The notes: generated from the sequence alone by a model not told the origin. A DNA stretch of 64,000 nucleotides from Scatolibacter rhodanostii (GCF_900197595.1 NZ_FZLO01000002.1:546654-610653); one strand, 5' to 3'. Shown: positions 1-9,923, counted from the first letter of the stretch. Translations and numbers: made by a program.

Positions 1-49
1 CAACCATGATTTTCACTACCACTATGAAAATAACATCCTATCTTCATTC

Positions 50-1618
50 TTATTCTTGCCTCCCAGTCGAATTACCTTTTTTCTTATTCCAAATATTTTT
101 CAATAAAAAACCTAAGTAAAACACGCACAACAACATTGGAAATAGCTCGTCGATTAAATGACCCGAATAAGCAGATGCTAGTAAAAAAAGCGATATTGCA
201 AATAACAAGATTACATTTTCAAAATTGAATAAACTCCCAAAGTTTTTAAGTAAAATAAAAACACATATACCAATTACTACTATTAACGGTATAAAAAACA
301 ATACCAGTCCTACTAAACCAACTGTATAGAATTGCGCCAAAAAATCATGTTCAATGATTAACTGTGCCTTGGCAAGTCTGCTCCTACCCATCCCAAATAA
401 AACATAAAGTTCTTGATTGTTCGGAATACGTTCCAAGATATCTTTGGTTATCAAAATTTGCTGTTTACGATTATTGTCATACTGATTTTCCGGTAGTTTA
501 TTAATATTCTGCCAAAACGAATAATTCTCTGCAATTGGATATATGTTTTTATAAAACATGGAAGGCACATATTTTTTTAATAATTCTCCCTCTAGCAACG
601 CCACTTTATCTTGTTTTATATTTTTTGAGGGTTGGATTTCTTTCTCTAATGTATCTTGTTCGGATTGAATGGTTTTTGTCTCATGCCTCTGATACGAATC
701 TTGGTCGTTTTTAGTTCTAACCTGCAACGGAGAGAATGGATAAATGGCAGCAAATATAATAATAATCATGGCGTAAGGCATCATTTTTTTTAGTTCTATT
801 TTTTTATGGTGGTATATTTTGTCGGCTATATAAACGCCAATGACCACCACAAACGATATAGCCATGCCATAAACACATACACGAGAGCCTAGCATGAACA
901 TGCTCACAATTTGCATAGCCAAAATAATAAAAAAGCCTAGTGTTGGTTTCTTCAATAAGAACATCAATGTTATAGGGAACAAGAGCAACAACACACCGCT
1001 AATTTGATTTCCTCGATAAAATAAGCCTTTACTTGTGATACTTTTATAATATAATTTTTCTTTAGAAAACCAAGACAAAAACGTATATTCATTTTGTATA
1101 GGGTCATCTGAAAAAGATAACAAAGAGACATGAAAAAGATTGCTAACAATCATAATCAAACCTATAATCAATACCAGTGTTAGTGTTATCCATCTAATAT
1201 GCTTAAGCTTTAATTCTGATTTAAAAACTAAAAAAAGGAGCAGTAACGGCAATAAAAGACGAATAATATAAAACAATTCATCAACTATATTAAAATTAAA
1301 ACTAGCGGGCAACTTAACAGCAAAAAAATAGTTTGCTATGGTATGGACTACCGTATATCCAAATACAACTGCCAAATAGCAAAAAATATATTTCCATGTT
1401 TTTCTGTTATTCTGATGGGTATTGATAAATAACAAAATAAACGCCATAAAAATATATCCTATACGAATTAGTGTTGAGGGTGAAAAAAATGTGATTTTTT
1501 TTACACTTTCATCAAATAAAAAATAGAAATCCAGCAGAGGTTGGACGATAATAAACAGTAATAATAATTTTGTACTTTTTCTCAATTTTTTATCCTCATT
1601 ATTAAGTAAATTATCCAT
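50..1618 (-). CDS. O-antigen ligase/polymerase-like membrane protein
   Basis: This 522-residue protein is rich in long hydrophobic segments from residue 17 onward and has one large hydrophilic loop (about residues 300-400) near the C-terminal third, followed by more membrane segments. That is the layout of Wzy polymerases and WaaL-type ligases, which join polysaccharide repeat units at the outer face of the membrane. It is the last gene of a glycosyltransferase run and starts 3 bases after the upstream GT4 gene stops, with a GGAG Shine-Dalgarno, so it is co-transcribed with it. The topology and neighbours support a role in polymerising or exporting a surface polysaccharide. The primary sequence is too variable to name the polymer, and a specific symbol would be a guess. 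The gene is complete: its stop lies at 50-52. Confidence 0.75.
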   Translation of the reverse strand: MDNLLNNEDKKLRKSTKLLLLFIIVQPLLDFYFLFDESVKKITFFSPSTLIRIGYIFMAFILLFINTHQNNRKTWKYIFCYLAVVFGYTVVHTIANYFFAVKLPASFNFNIVDELFYIIRLLLPLLLLFLVFKSELKLKHIRWITLTLVLIIGLIMIVSNLFHVSLLSFSDDPIQNEYTFLSWFSKEKLYYKSITSKGLFYRGNQISGVLLLLFPITLMFLLKKPTLGFFIILAMQIVSMFMLGSRVCVYGMAISFVVVIGVYIADKIYHHKKIELKKMMPYAMIIIIFAAIYPFSPLQVRTKNDQDSYQRHETKTIQSEQDTLEKEIQPSKNIKQDKVALLEGELLKKYVPSMFYKNIYPIAENYSFWQNINKLPENQYDNNRKQQILITKDILERIPNNQELYVLFGMGRSRLAKAQLIIEHDFLAQFYTVGLVGLVLFFIPLIVVIGICVFILLKNFGSLFNFENVILLFAISLFLLASAYSGHLIDELFPMLLCVFYLGFLLKNIWNKKKGNSTGRQE

Positions 1619-1621
1619 TTG

Positions 1622-2776
1622 CTACTCCAATAAATTGTTGATTTGACTGTAAATACTCTCACTGTTAAAATGGTATGTTGATAAATTATTCTTGTATTGT
1701 TGAAGTTTTTGAGAATGAGTAATCACCTCTCTCATTGCAACTAACAATCCATCATATGAGTTTTCAACTGTCATACCATATTTTTCATTATTCATTCGTT
1801 CTCTGACATCAGCAACATCAGTTGAAATGACCGGGACGTGCAAGATAAATGCTTCTGTTACAACAAGCCCATATCCTTCATGCCGAGAACTAAGGATATA
1901 CCCATCAGCAGCTGCTATATATGGATATGGATTCTTTTGATAGCCAACTAAAACAAAAGATTTTTCTACCTGCAAATTGCTTATCATTTCCTTTAAATCT
2001 TTAGAATCTTCACCATCACCTACAATATAGATTCTATGTAAATATCCTTCATCTAGCAGCTGTTTATGTATTTTTATCAAACGGTCATAGGCTTTTTGAT
2101 GACATATTCTGCCGATAGACACAAAATTTAAACTCTTATCTTCATAATTAGGTGAAAATTCTGTAGATAATCTCATTATATTTTTTTCATTCAGTGGGTT
2201 AGATATCACTGTCAAATTTTTTGAAATATTAAATACTTCCTTCAACATATCAGAAGCATGTTGTGAGACGGCCACGATTGTGTCCATTCCCTCAAATGAT
2301 TTACTCATGAGTTCATTATACCGTGCTGCGCCATTAAAAATTTTATAGTCATTATGCACCCATGCTATTTTTTTCTTAGAAGACCCAAAACACGTAAATA
2401 TGGTACAAAAACCATCTTTAAATGCAATTTCAATATCATATTCATCTTTTAATATTTTCTTCCTTTCATAAGGAATAATATATTTTATCAGCTTGGTTTT
2501 CATCAAAAATGCAAGCCATATTTTTTTTAAACATTTTACATATTGCTTTTTTTGTTTTAAAGCACTAAACTTTTCATCAATAACACTAAAAAAAGATGAG
2601 CCCTCAATTATTGAAATATCTTTAGGCACTACACATAGCATCTCTCCATGCTTATGAAGTACCAATAAATCTATCTGATAATTTTCTTTTTGGATGTTCT
2701 CTAGAACATCCCGCAAAACAACTGAAACCCCTCCAAAATTCATCTCATCAACAACAAAGAGTATTTTTTTATCCAT
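1622..2776 (-). CDS. Glycosyltransferase family 4 (group 1)
   Basis: This 384-residue protein has a GT-B fold. The N-terminal half opens with a glycine-rich strand/loop (VDEMNFGGVSVVL). The C-terminal half carries the GT4 donor-site signature, with VSIGRICHQKAYDRLI near residue 220 and a retaining-type EGYGLVVTEAF motif near residue 300, the spaced-glutamate pair that binds nucleotide sugar. It should transfer a sugar from an activated donor to a lipid-linked oligosaccharide at the cytoplasmic face. It lies between a GT2 gene and the polymerase-like gene on the same strand, so a surface polysaccharide pathway is the natural setting. The donor and linkage cannot be read from the sequence. Confidence 0.85.
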   Translation of the reverse strand: MDKKILFVVDEMNFGGVSVVLRDVLENIQKENYQIDLLVLHKHGEMLCVVPKDISIIEGSSFFSVIDEKFSALKQKKQYVKCLKKIWLAFLMKTKLIKYIIPYERKKILKDEYDIEIAFKDGFCTIFTCFGSSKKKIAWVHNDYKIFNGAARYNELMSKSFEGMDTIVAVSQHASDMLKEVFNISKNLTVISNPLNEKNIMRLSTEFSPNYEDKSLNFVSIGRICHQKAYDRLIKIHKQLLDEGYLHRIYIVGDGEDSKDLKEMISNLQVEKSFVLVGYQKNPYPYIAAADGYILSSRHEGYGLVVTEAFILHVPVISTDVADVRERMNNEKYGMTVENSYDGLLVAMREVITHSQKLQQYKNNLSTYHFNSESIYSQINNLLE

Positions 2777-2831
2777 TTTTTCTCTCTTTCTTATTTGACT
2801 CTGACATTTATTTTTTTAAATGCCACATCCA

Positions 2832-3818
2832 TCACAAATTGTTTTCTGTGTTTTTTTCCTTGTAATAAAGAAGTTTTGCTAAAACTCCATTAAAAAGCCA
2901 TAAAAAATATCCTTTTAATCCTTGATGAAAGAAATAAGCATTCTTTCTGTACTGGGGAAAGAGTTTTTTAATATTATTTTTGGCAAATACAAAACCTTTT
3001 TTATATTCTTCATAATTCTTGGTTTTCGCAAGCCTTTTTAACATGGTTCCATAGCTATATCGTACCAATAAATATTCTAGCTCATTTCTATATTTCTCAT
3101 AAAAATTATGTTTTTGGTAGTACTCAATGATATTATCAAAGTTTGTCACAAGCTGATATAGGCGACTATCATACGTATAAGTAATTGCATCTTCTCTTTG
3201 TCGATAGTAATAGCATGCTTCTGGCACTACTCCAATTTTATTAATATACGGATAAAGACGATATAAAAAGTCGCAGTCCTCAAACCAAACTCCCTTTGTA
3301 AATAAAACATCTTTTTCAAATAGTTCTTTTTTGAAAAGTTTGTTCCAAACAGTAGGATAAATCGTCAACATACTCGCCTTTATTTTGTCTTTGTCAATAA
3401 TATCTTCTTTTACTTGAGAAGATATTTGCACCTGCCTATCGGTAAATGTATATACTATATCTGATACTACAATGTCAAAGTCAGCTTGCTTAATTTTCTC
3501 ATATAAAAGTCGAAACATATCCTGATTCACATAGTCATCGCTATCTACAAACCCTATATACTGACCTTGTGCATGACGTATACCAGTATTTCTGGCTTCA
3601 CTTAGCCCTGCATTCACTTGATTATAAACCTTAATAATATCGGGGTAGGTCTTCTGGTATTGGTCTAAAATTTGCTTAGAATTATCTGTGGAGCCGTCAT
3701 TAATAACTATTATTTCAATTTCGATGTTTAAAGCATTTTGCCTTATTAAAGATTCCAAACATTGCTCTAAATATTTTTCAGTATTATATACAGGCACAAT
3801 AATACTTAAATCCACCAT
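2832..3818 (-). CDS. Glycosyltransferase family 2
   Basis: This 328-residue GT-A enzyme starts with the classic LSIIVPVYNTEKYLEQCLES block, followed by VINDGSTDNS, NAGLSEARNTGI and the metal-binding FVDSDDY motif near residue 90. These are the nucleotide-sugar and Mg/Mn-binding parts of inverting GT2 enzymes of the EpsJ/WcaA kind. The C-terminal half is charged and ends with a hydrophobic, aromatic stretch that may contact the membrane. The start is supported by AGGAG upstream. It belongs to the exopolysaccharide gene run. The sugar transferred cannot be told. Confidence 0.87.
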   Translation of the reverse strand: MVDLSIIVPVYNTEKYLEQCLESLIRQNALNIEIEIIVINDGSTDNSKQILDQYQKTYPDIIKVYNQVNAGLSEARNTGIRHAQGQYIGFVDSDDYVNQDMFRLLYEKIKQADFDIVVSDIVYTFTDRQVQISSQVKEDIIDKDKIKASMLTIYPTVWNKLFKKELFEKDVLFTKGVWFEDCDFLYRLYPYINKIGVVPEACYYYRQREDAITYTYDSRLYQLVTNFDNIIEYYQKHNFYEKYRNELEYLLVRYSYGTMLKRLAKTKNYEEYKKGFVFAKNNIKKLFPQYRKNAYFFHQGLKGYFLWLFNGVLAKLLYYKEKNTENNL

Positions 3819-3864
3819 AATATTCTCCTAAAGTTTAAAATATAGTTATAAAATGAAACCAAAT

Positions 3865-4956
3865 TTATTCTAATTCATATTCCTTAGTACTTTCTGTATT
3901 AATTTCACGCGCTTGAGGGTGCTTTACTTTTATGAAAAAAGTCGGCATTAAATTACTTGATTTTACAATTATTTTGGCTAATAAATAATTTAAAATCACG
4001 TTTTTGCTTTTAATTATAGATAGGGAAAGATCCATAACAAAACCATATTTTTCCGATCTTTTTAATGCATCTACAACTTGCGAGTGAGTTAAAATTAATT
4101 TTAGCTCACTAATTTTTTTAGCAAAACTATATGTACAGCTTGATAAAAATAAATTGGTTTCGCATGATAATATACTTTTAAGATACATATAGTTGATTTC
4201 AGCAAGTTCTTTAGAAGAAAAATCACCATAACTGTTTTGTAATTGATGAATTTTGGTATCTATCAAATTACAAACCTCTAATTTTTTATCATAAAACTTG
4301 GTAACTAAACTTGCTTCGGGTCTAACATAATAATAATAAAGACAACGATCACTAATTTCTATACTCTCACATTTTCCAATTGTCTCTAGTACAAAAAGAC
4401 GGTCTTCTCCATACTTATAGTCCAAAAATTTTATATTGTTATCCTTAATTATTTTTGCAGAATAGATTTTTCCCCATACCTGATTTAAAAGATTTTCTTT
4501 ATATAGCGTAGAAAAATGCTGCTTAAAATTCCCTTTATCAATAATGGCATCTTTATGACCATAATAGAAATCACGGCTTCCGTTAACGTTAATAATTTGG
4601 AAGGCAAAAATCATGAAGTCTATCTCTGTTTCTTCTATATAGTTCAAAGACCACATAAATGTTTCTTGTACCAATGTATCATCGCTATCCAAAAACATGA
4701 TATATTTTCCTAAAGATTTTTCAATCCCTATGTTTCGAGCGTTAGCCGGACCCGAATTTTTAATTGTATGAATCTTAACTCTACTGTCCTTTTGGGCTAA
4801 TCTATTCATAATCTCCAATGAACAATCTGTTGAGCCATCATTTATCAGCAATAATTCTAGATTGTCATGGTTGTTATTCAAGACAGATTCTGCAAATACT
4901 TCGATGTATTTTTCAGCATTATAAATCGGAACAATGATACTTAATATCGGTTTCAT
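3865..4956 (-). CDS. Glycosyltransferase family 2
   Basis: This is a second GT2 enzyme (363 residues from the chosen start), with LSIIVPIYNAEKYIEVFAES, LINDGSTDCSL, NSGPANARNIGI and the metal-binding FLDSDDT motif. The open frame extends five codons upstream to an ATG at 4971, but a GAGGAG ribosome binding site lies between the two ATGs, so the ATG at 4956 is the real start. It is the first gene of the leftward polysaccharide run and sits about 210 bases downstream of a good promoter at 5169-5197. It should add one sugar to the repeat unit; the specificity is unknown. Confidence 0.87.
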   Translation of the reverse strand: MKPILSIIVPIYNAEKYIEVFAESVLNNNHDNLELLLINDGSTDCSLEIMNRLAQKDSRVKIHTIKNSGPANARNIGIEKSLGKYIMFLDSDDTLVQETFMWSLNYIEETEIDFMIFAFQIINVNGSRDFYYGHKDAIIDKGNFKQHFSTLYKENLLNQVWGKIYSAKIIKDNNIKFLDYKYGEDRLFVLETIGKCESIEISDRCLYYYYVRPEASLVTKFYDKKLEVCNLIDTKIHQLQNSYGDFSSKELAEINYMYLKSILSCETNLFLSSCTYSFAKKISELKLILTHSQVVDALKRSEKYGFVMDLSLSIIKSKNVILNYLLAKIIVKSSNLMPTFFIKVKHPQAREINTESTKEYELE

Positions 4957-5298
4957 TACACTTCTCCTCACATTATCAGTTAAATATCATCTTAGTACAT
5001 TATATTATTACTTTATTTACTTACATAGATGACTCAATAAAAATAATCAGTATGCTGATAAATCAAGCCTATTTCTTCACTAAAAATGCTACTTTTATTT
5101 CCTAAGTACCTTTTTCCATTTTTTATTTGCAATTTATAAAGCAATTTTTAGATATATTTCTTTGTTTTATTATACTTCAAATGACTTTATTTTGCAATAA
5201 ACTTTAGATTTCTCTATAAATTGATACTATCTATACCTATAAATTATCTAAGTTTCTATAAATTTTAATGTTAAATAAGTTTAATCTTTAGTTTTCAC
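4957..5298. other. AT-rich intergenic region and leader of the polysaccharide cluster
   Basis: This stretch is very AT-rich and I see no credible gene in it. It contains the minus-strand promoter at 5169-5197 and the resulting leader of roughly 200 bases before the first glycosyltransferase. I found no clear JUMPstart or riboswitch-like motif in the leader. Confidence 0.5.
5169..5197 (-). promoter_or_regulatory. Sigma-A-type promoter of the polysaccharide cluster
   Basis: Read on the minus strand, TTGCAA and TATAAT are separated by exactly 17 bases. The -10 is perfect and the -35 has 5 of 6 matches. It faces the four-gene polysaccharide run and is the only good promoter seen upstream of it. 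Confidence 0.65.
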
Positions 5299-5340
5299 TA
5301 AAAAGACACCCCATGAGATGAAAAATTCTCATGAGGTGTC
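5299..5340 (-). terminator. Rho-independent terminator after murF
   Basis: A 14-bp stem (GACACCCCATGAGA at 5305-5318, TCTCATGAGGTGTC at 5327-5340, one G-T wobble) is followed on the minus strand by TTTTTAG. It lies 60 bases beyond the murF stop and ends the murE-murF transcript. Confidence 0.85.
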
Positions 5341-5400
5341 CTCCATTATTAATAATCCAATTCACGATATTACTGCAAAACAAACGAATAGATTTTTCTT

Positions 5401-6753
5401 CTATTTTTTTAGTTCTTCTACAATTTCGTCCATTTTCATGCCGCGAGAACCTTTAATTAATACAACATCTCCTTCTTTCAATTCTTTTTTCAAGAAAGAG
5501 AAAACAGCTTGATTGTCTGTGAAATGAAAGAACTGTTCTGAGCCAAAACCTTTTCCGGTTTCTACACCCATTTCGCCAACTGCGGCCAGCATATCTATGC
5601 CTTTTTCCTGTGCATATTTGCCGACTTCAAAATGACTGATTGCCGCATAGTCACCTAGTTCAAACATATCTCCTAAAACTGCTATGCGTCTGCCGTCGGT
5701 TTGAATGCCTAAAAGTATATCGATTCCCGCTTTCACTGAATCAGGGCTTGCATTGTAGGTGTCATCTATCACCTTGATACCGTTCAAGTCTAATATTTCC
5801 TGACGCATTTTCGGCGGTTTATAGCTTCCAATTGCTCTAACAGCGTCTTCTAGCGGCACACCCAACTCAAATGCTACCGCCAGTGCTGCTAAAGCATTTC
5901 TCACATTATGAACGCCTGCCGCCGGAACAAACACATTTGTTTTTTTGCCTTTATACTGGCAAACGAAAAAGGTTCCTTTTTCAGTAGAATTTAATTCTGC
6001 TGCGCGGCAATCACAATTTTTATTCATGCCAAAAGTTACTATGTTTAAATCTTTTCGCTCGTGACTTAATTTTTCTAAGAGAACATCATCGCCATTTACA
6101 AAGATTTTCCCGTTTTCTGGAATGTAATCTGCAATATGAAATTTCTCGGCCAAAATATTTTCCTGTGTTTTAAGATATTCGATATGGGTAACCCCAATAT
6201 TGCTTAAAACTGCAATGGTAGGACGAACCACCTTTGCAATTCTTTCCATTTCGCCGGGCATACTAATACCCATTTCCACAACAGCTGCTTCATCTGCCTT
6301 TTTTAGTGTGAAAATCGTCATTGGCACGCCCACCTGGCTATTTTGGTTTCCTTGGGTTTTCATTACCTTGAGCTGAGAAGAAAGCGCCAATGCGATCATC
6401 TCTTTTGAAGTTGTCTTGCCAACACTGCCCGTTATACCAACAATGGGAATATCAAAACTTTTGCGGTAAACCTCTGCTATTTTTTGCAGAGCTTTAATCG
6501 TAGAGGAAACAAGCACCACGGGTTTGTCTTGAGCTAGAATCTCCTGCTCTGTGAAAGATGCAGCAGCCGTACCCGCTAACACATCCTCCAGATAGATATG
6601 AGAATCTACTCTTTCTCCTTTTATAGGCACGAACATGGTGCCTGTTTTTACTTGCCGACTATCTGTTGAAAAGGATGTAACCACAGTCTCAGGATCTCCA
6701 CAGAGCAATTTTCCGCCGCATGCCTGTGCAATTTCGGATATTTTCATCCTCAT
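5401..6753 (-). CDS. murF: UDP-N-acetylmuramoyl-tripeptide--D-alanyl-D-alanine ligase
   Basis: MurF adds D-Ala-D-Ala to the UDP-MurNAc-tripeptide in the cytoplasm, the last soluble step of peptidoglycan precursor synthesis. The protein shows the Mur ligase layout: an N-terminal UDP-binding domain, the ATP-binding GITGSVGKTTSKEM loop near residue 105, the EMGISMPGEMERIA motif, and the C-terminal DDTYNASPDSVKAGI segment that marks MurF. The open frame runs 18 codons further upstream, but AGAAAGGAA precedes the ATG at 6753 at a good distance, so I start there (450 residues); an ATG two codons later is also possible. murE lies 40 bases upstream on the same strand, so the two form one transcript ending at the hairpin near 5305-5340. 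Confidence 0.96.
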   Translation of the reverse strand: MRMKISEIAQACGGKLLCGDPETVVTSFSTDSRQVKTGTMFVPIKGERVDSHIYLEDVLAGTAAASFTEQEILAQDKPVVLVSSTIKALQKIAEVYRKSFDIPIVGITGSVGKTTSKEMIALALSSQLKVMKTQGNQNSQVGVPMTIFTLKKADEAAVVEMGISMPGEMERIAKVVRPTIAVLSNIGVTHIEYLKTQENILAEKFHIADYIPENGKIFVNGDDVLLEKLSHERKDLNIVTFGMNKNCDCRAAELNSTEKGTFFVCQYKGKKTNVFVPAAGVHNVRNALAALAVAFELGVPLEDAVRAIGSYKPPKMRQEILDLNGIKVIDDTYNASPDSVKAGIDILLGIQTDGRRIAVLGDMFELGDYAAISHFEVGKYAQEKGIDMLAAVGEMGVETGKGFGSEQFFHFTDNQAVFSFLKKELKEGDVVLIKGSRGMKMDEIVEELKK

Positions 6754-6793
6754 TTTATTTCGTTCCTTTCTTAGTCTGACATAATCGTCAGAT

Positions 6794-8266
6794 TTACCGA
6801 TTCTCAAGCTCTTTCAAAATATCTGCTACAACTTCTCGCTCATCAAAGTGGAATTTTTGACCGTTAATCTCTTGATAATCTTCGTGCCCTTTGCCAGCTA
6901 GCACAATAATATCCCCCTCTTGTGCCTTTTCAAGGCAATAGCGAATGGCTTCTTTTCGATCAGGAATCGTCACATATTTGCCGTTTGTTTTATGCATACC
7001 TGTTTTAATATCTTCAATGATGTCATTCACATCTTCAAATCGAGAGTTATCTGCGGTGATAACTGATAAATCAGCCATATTGCCACAAACTTCACCCATT
7101 TCATAACGTCTAAGCTTGGGGCGATTACCGCCTGCTCCAAACAAGCAAATCAATCGGTTAGGGTGGTACTCTCTCAGGGTCTCCAAGATATTCTGCATAC
7201 TAACTGCATTATGCGCATAGTCGATAAGAAGTGTATAATGTCCCGGAACCTCCACCGGTTCCACACGACCTTTTACACTAACCTGCCCTAAGCCTTTGTT
7301 CATCATTTCCGAGGAAATACCCAGCTCATGACAACAGGCAATCGCAGCCAAAGCATTATATGCGTTAAACTTGCCGGGAATCGCCACTTCTGCTATAAAA
7401 TTCAGCTCACCGCTGACGGCAAAAGAAATTCCCAAAAAGCCGGGTCTTGACAACAGTTGATAGCTCTCTGCTCTCATTTGTGCCTCTTCATGAAAACCAT
7501 ACGTTTTGATGGCACAGGTGTGTCCTTTTATCATATTCTGCCAACTCTCATCATCAATATTGATGATACCCAGTCGGCACATTTTGAACAGCATACTCTT
7601 GCTTTCCAGATATTCCTGCATATCTTTATGCTCGACACCACCAATGTGGTCTTCTGAAAAATTGGTAAACAACCCAATTGCAAACTCAAAGCCATAGACA
7701 CGCAAATCTTTTAGTCCAATAGAGGAGACCTCCATGACACAGTAGCGACAGTCACTGTCTGCCATTTGACGGAGATATTTTTGAATTTCATAGCTCGACG
7801 GTGTGGTATTCTCTGTTTTAATAACCTTGTCGCCAATCCCAACACCGATCGTTCCCATAATGCCTGTTTTGGCACCGCTGGCCTCTAAAATAGAACGAAT
7901 CATTGTCGCTGTGGTTGTTTTTCCCTTTGTGCCTGTAATACCAATGACCGTAATATCTTTATCTGCCGGGTTGCCAAAAAAGGTCGCACTCATAAGTGCC
8001 AATGCTTTGCGCGTATCTTTTACAAGAAAAACCGGAATATCAACTTCCACTGGCTCTTCTGCGATAATAACAGCCGCACCTTTTTCTTCCGCTGACTTTG
8101 CATATTTGTGCCCGTCTGCCGCTGAACCTCTCATGCAGACAAACGCACAATCTTTAATTGTGCTTCGTGAATCAAAAATAATATCGGTAATTTCCATTTC
8201 AAAGTTGGCAATGACAGCTTTATCCTCTTGCAAAGTTAACGGCTTTAAAAGCTTTGATAATTTCAT
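6794..8266 (-). CDS. murE: UDP-N-acetylmuramyl-tripeptide synthetase (MurE ligase)
   Basis: MurE adds the third amino acid of the peptidoglycan stem to UDP-MurNAc-L-Ala-D-Glu. The 490-residue protein has the ATP loop GITGTKGKTTTATMI near residue 110, the YLESKSMLF segment with the lysine that is carbamylated in this family, and LLIDYAHN in the C-terminal half. The amino-acid-selecting motif, usually DNPR in diaminopimelate-adding enzymes, reads DNSRFED here. The arginine that contacts diaminopimelate is kept, so diaminopimelate is the likelier substrate. The usual MEVSSH is MEVSSI, a change I believe is seen in a clostridial subgroup. It precedes murF in one transcript. Confidence 0.92.
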   Translation of the reverse strand: MKLSKLLKPLTLQEDKAVIANFEMEITDIIFDSRSTIKDCAFVCMRGSAADGHKYAKSAEEKGAAVIIAEEPVEVDIPVFLVKDTRKALALMSATFFGNPADKDITVIGITGTKGKTTTATMIRSILEASGAKTGIMGTIGVGIGDKVIKTENTTPSSYEIQKYLRQMADSDCRYCVMEVSSIGLKDLRVYGFEFAIGLFTNFSEDHIGGVEHKDMQEYLESKSMLFKMCRLGIINIDDESWQNMIKGHTCAIKTYGFHEEAQMRAESYQLLSRPGFLGISFAVSGELNFIAEVAIPGKFNAYNALAAIACCHELGISSEMMNKGLGQVSVKGRVEPVEVPGHYTLLIDYAHNAVSMQNILETLREYHPNRLICLFGAGGNRPKLRRYEMGEVCGNMADLSVITADNSRFEDVNDIIEDIKTGMHKTNGKYVTIPDRKEAIRYCLEKAQEGDIIVLAGKGHEDYQEINGQKFHFDEREVVADILKELENR

Positions 8267-8394
8267 ACGGTTTCCTCTTTTCCGCTAATTCTTTCTATGA
8301 CTAAATACAAAAATTTATGCAGGTACAGGGCAGACTATGTTTGCCTCAAAATCTCAACAGAATCGTATACTTTATGTTTCCTATAAATTGAAAG

Positions 8395-9747
8395 TTACTG
8401 ATAACTCTCATTGGATGAAATATCCGTCCATCGCTCTGCCGGGGGTGCTTTTTGTACCGTAAAACCTTTTGAACCTTGCCAAAAAACAGTAGAGCCATAA
8501 AATTCTCTCATTGCTTTTATCAAGCTAAGCGTATCGCTTGTTCCCGTCGTTTCATAAGGGGAATGCATACTTAACTGCGGAGCACCTATATCTACACAAT
8601 TCATCGACACATGCGTCGCAGAAATATTGCCAAGGGTTGAACCGCCTGAGACATCTGAGCGATTAAAAAATTGCTGCACAGAAACCTCGGCATTCTCACA
8701 GATTTCACGGAATACAGCAGCTGATATCAAATCAGTTGCATAGCGGGCATTGGTTTTAATCAGTACACCGCCATTTAAATAGCAACGGTTTGTCGGGTCT
8801 GATTTTTCAGGATATAGGGGATGGGCGGCATGCCCATTGTCTGCCGACAACATAAAACTCGCCGCAATGGCAGCCGCTTGTTCTTCTCTGGTTTTTCCCG
8901 CCGCAAAGGCAATCCTCGAAAGTAGAGAAGACAGAATATCGGAATCTGCCCCTCGTCTCGTCATGCTCCCAATTTCTTCGTTGTCAAATATAGTAAATAC
9001 GGTTACATTCTTTGGGTTGGTTGTGGTCACGAAAGCTTGTAGTCCTGCAAAGACACACTGCAAATCATCTAGTTTAGGAGAAGCGGCAAACTCTTCCTCT
9101 GCTCCATATAGCATAGGTTCTTCCGCGTTATAAAGATACATCTCATGGGCTAGGATATTGCCCTTTTCCACCCCTAATTCCTTTGCCAGCAGTGCTTTAA
9201 AATCAGCTTTTCCTCCTCCAAACAGCGGCAAAATTTGCGTCTGCGGGTTGAGCTTAAAGCCATCGTTGACTGCTCTGTTTTGATGAATCGCCAGAGAGGG
9301 GATTACAAACCGATGTTTTCTTAAATCAAGAAGTCGTGTTCTGATAGATTTTCCATCCTTGACCATGACCATGCCCGCAATTCCGAGAGGTCTATCCAAC
9401 CAAAGATGAAGAGGTAAACCACCATATACCTCTGTATTGAGCGTTGTATAGTGGTTTTCTACACGCATTTCAGGAGACTCTTTTACTCGAAAGCAGGGAG
9501 AATCGCCATGAGGAGCAATGACTGAATAGGCTTCAAAATCTGCACTAGGATAACAAAAAGCCGTTAAGCTGCGCATACCTCGCACAAAGTAATACTTACC
9601 GCCGGGTTTCAAGCTCCACTTTTCGGTTTCAAAAATCTCTTCAAATCCCTGTTCTTCTAAAATAGAAGTCGCTGAATCTATCGTATGTGCCGCAGAGGGC
9701 GAATTTTTTATAAAGCGAAACAGCGCCGCTGTCGTTTCTTTCTCCAT
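8395..9747 (-). CDS. M18 family aminopeptidase
   Basis: This 450-residue cytoplasmic metallopeptidase removes N-terminal amino acids from peptides using two metal ions. Family features are the PHGDSPCFRVKE block (His80 and Asp82 as metal ligands), the FDNEEIGSMTRRGADSD block near residue 255 with the catalytic and metal-binding glutamates, and SADNGHAAHP further on. The length fits the family (about 430-480). Gaps separate it from murE and from the upstream M23 gene, so it is probably its own unit. Acidic residues versus others as preferred substrate cannot be decided here. Confidence 0.9.
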   Translation of the reverse strand: MEKETTAALFRFIKNSPSAAHTIDSATSILEEQGFEEIFETEKWSLKPGGKYYFVRGMRSLTAFCYPSADFEAYSVIAPHGDSPCFRVKESPEMRVENHYTTLNTEVYGGLPLHLWLDRPLGIAGMVMVKDGKSIRTRLLDLRKHRFVIPSLAIHQNRAVNDGFKLNPQTQILPLFGGGKADFKALLAKELGVEKGNILAHEMYLYNAEEPMLYGAEEEFAASPKLDDLQCVFAGLQAFVTTTNPKNVTVFTIFDNEEIGSMTRRGADSDILSSLLSRIAFAAGKTREEQAAAIAASFMLSADNGHAAHPLYPEKSDPTNRCYLNGGVLIKTNARYATDLISAAVFREICENAEVSVQQFFNRSDVSGGSTLGNISATHVSMNCVDIGAPQLSMHSPYETTGTSDTLSLIKAMREFYGSTVFWQGSKGFTVQKAPPAERWTDISSNESYQ

Positions 9748-9923
9748 ATCTTGTTCCTCTTCTCATTATTCCATTATAGTCTTTTCCATATCGCGCACAA
9801 TGATTTAAAATGGACACCAAATTTGCTAAAAGTCTCTATTTGATACTATTTTCATTTTATCACGATAATCTTTTGTTTACTAGCTTTTGTGGTTCTTATT
9901 TTTGATTCGTAAAATAAAATAGG

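Noticed and set aside
7803..8288. 161-residue plus-strand frame over murE
   Set aside because: Opposite the conserved murE sequence; the composition is that of an antisense shadow.
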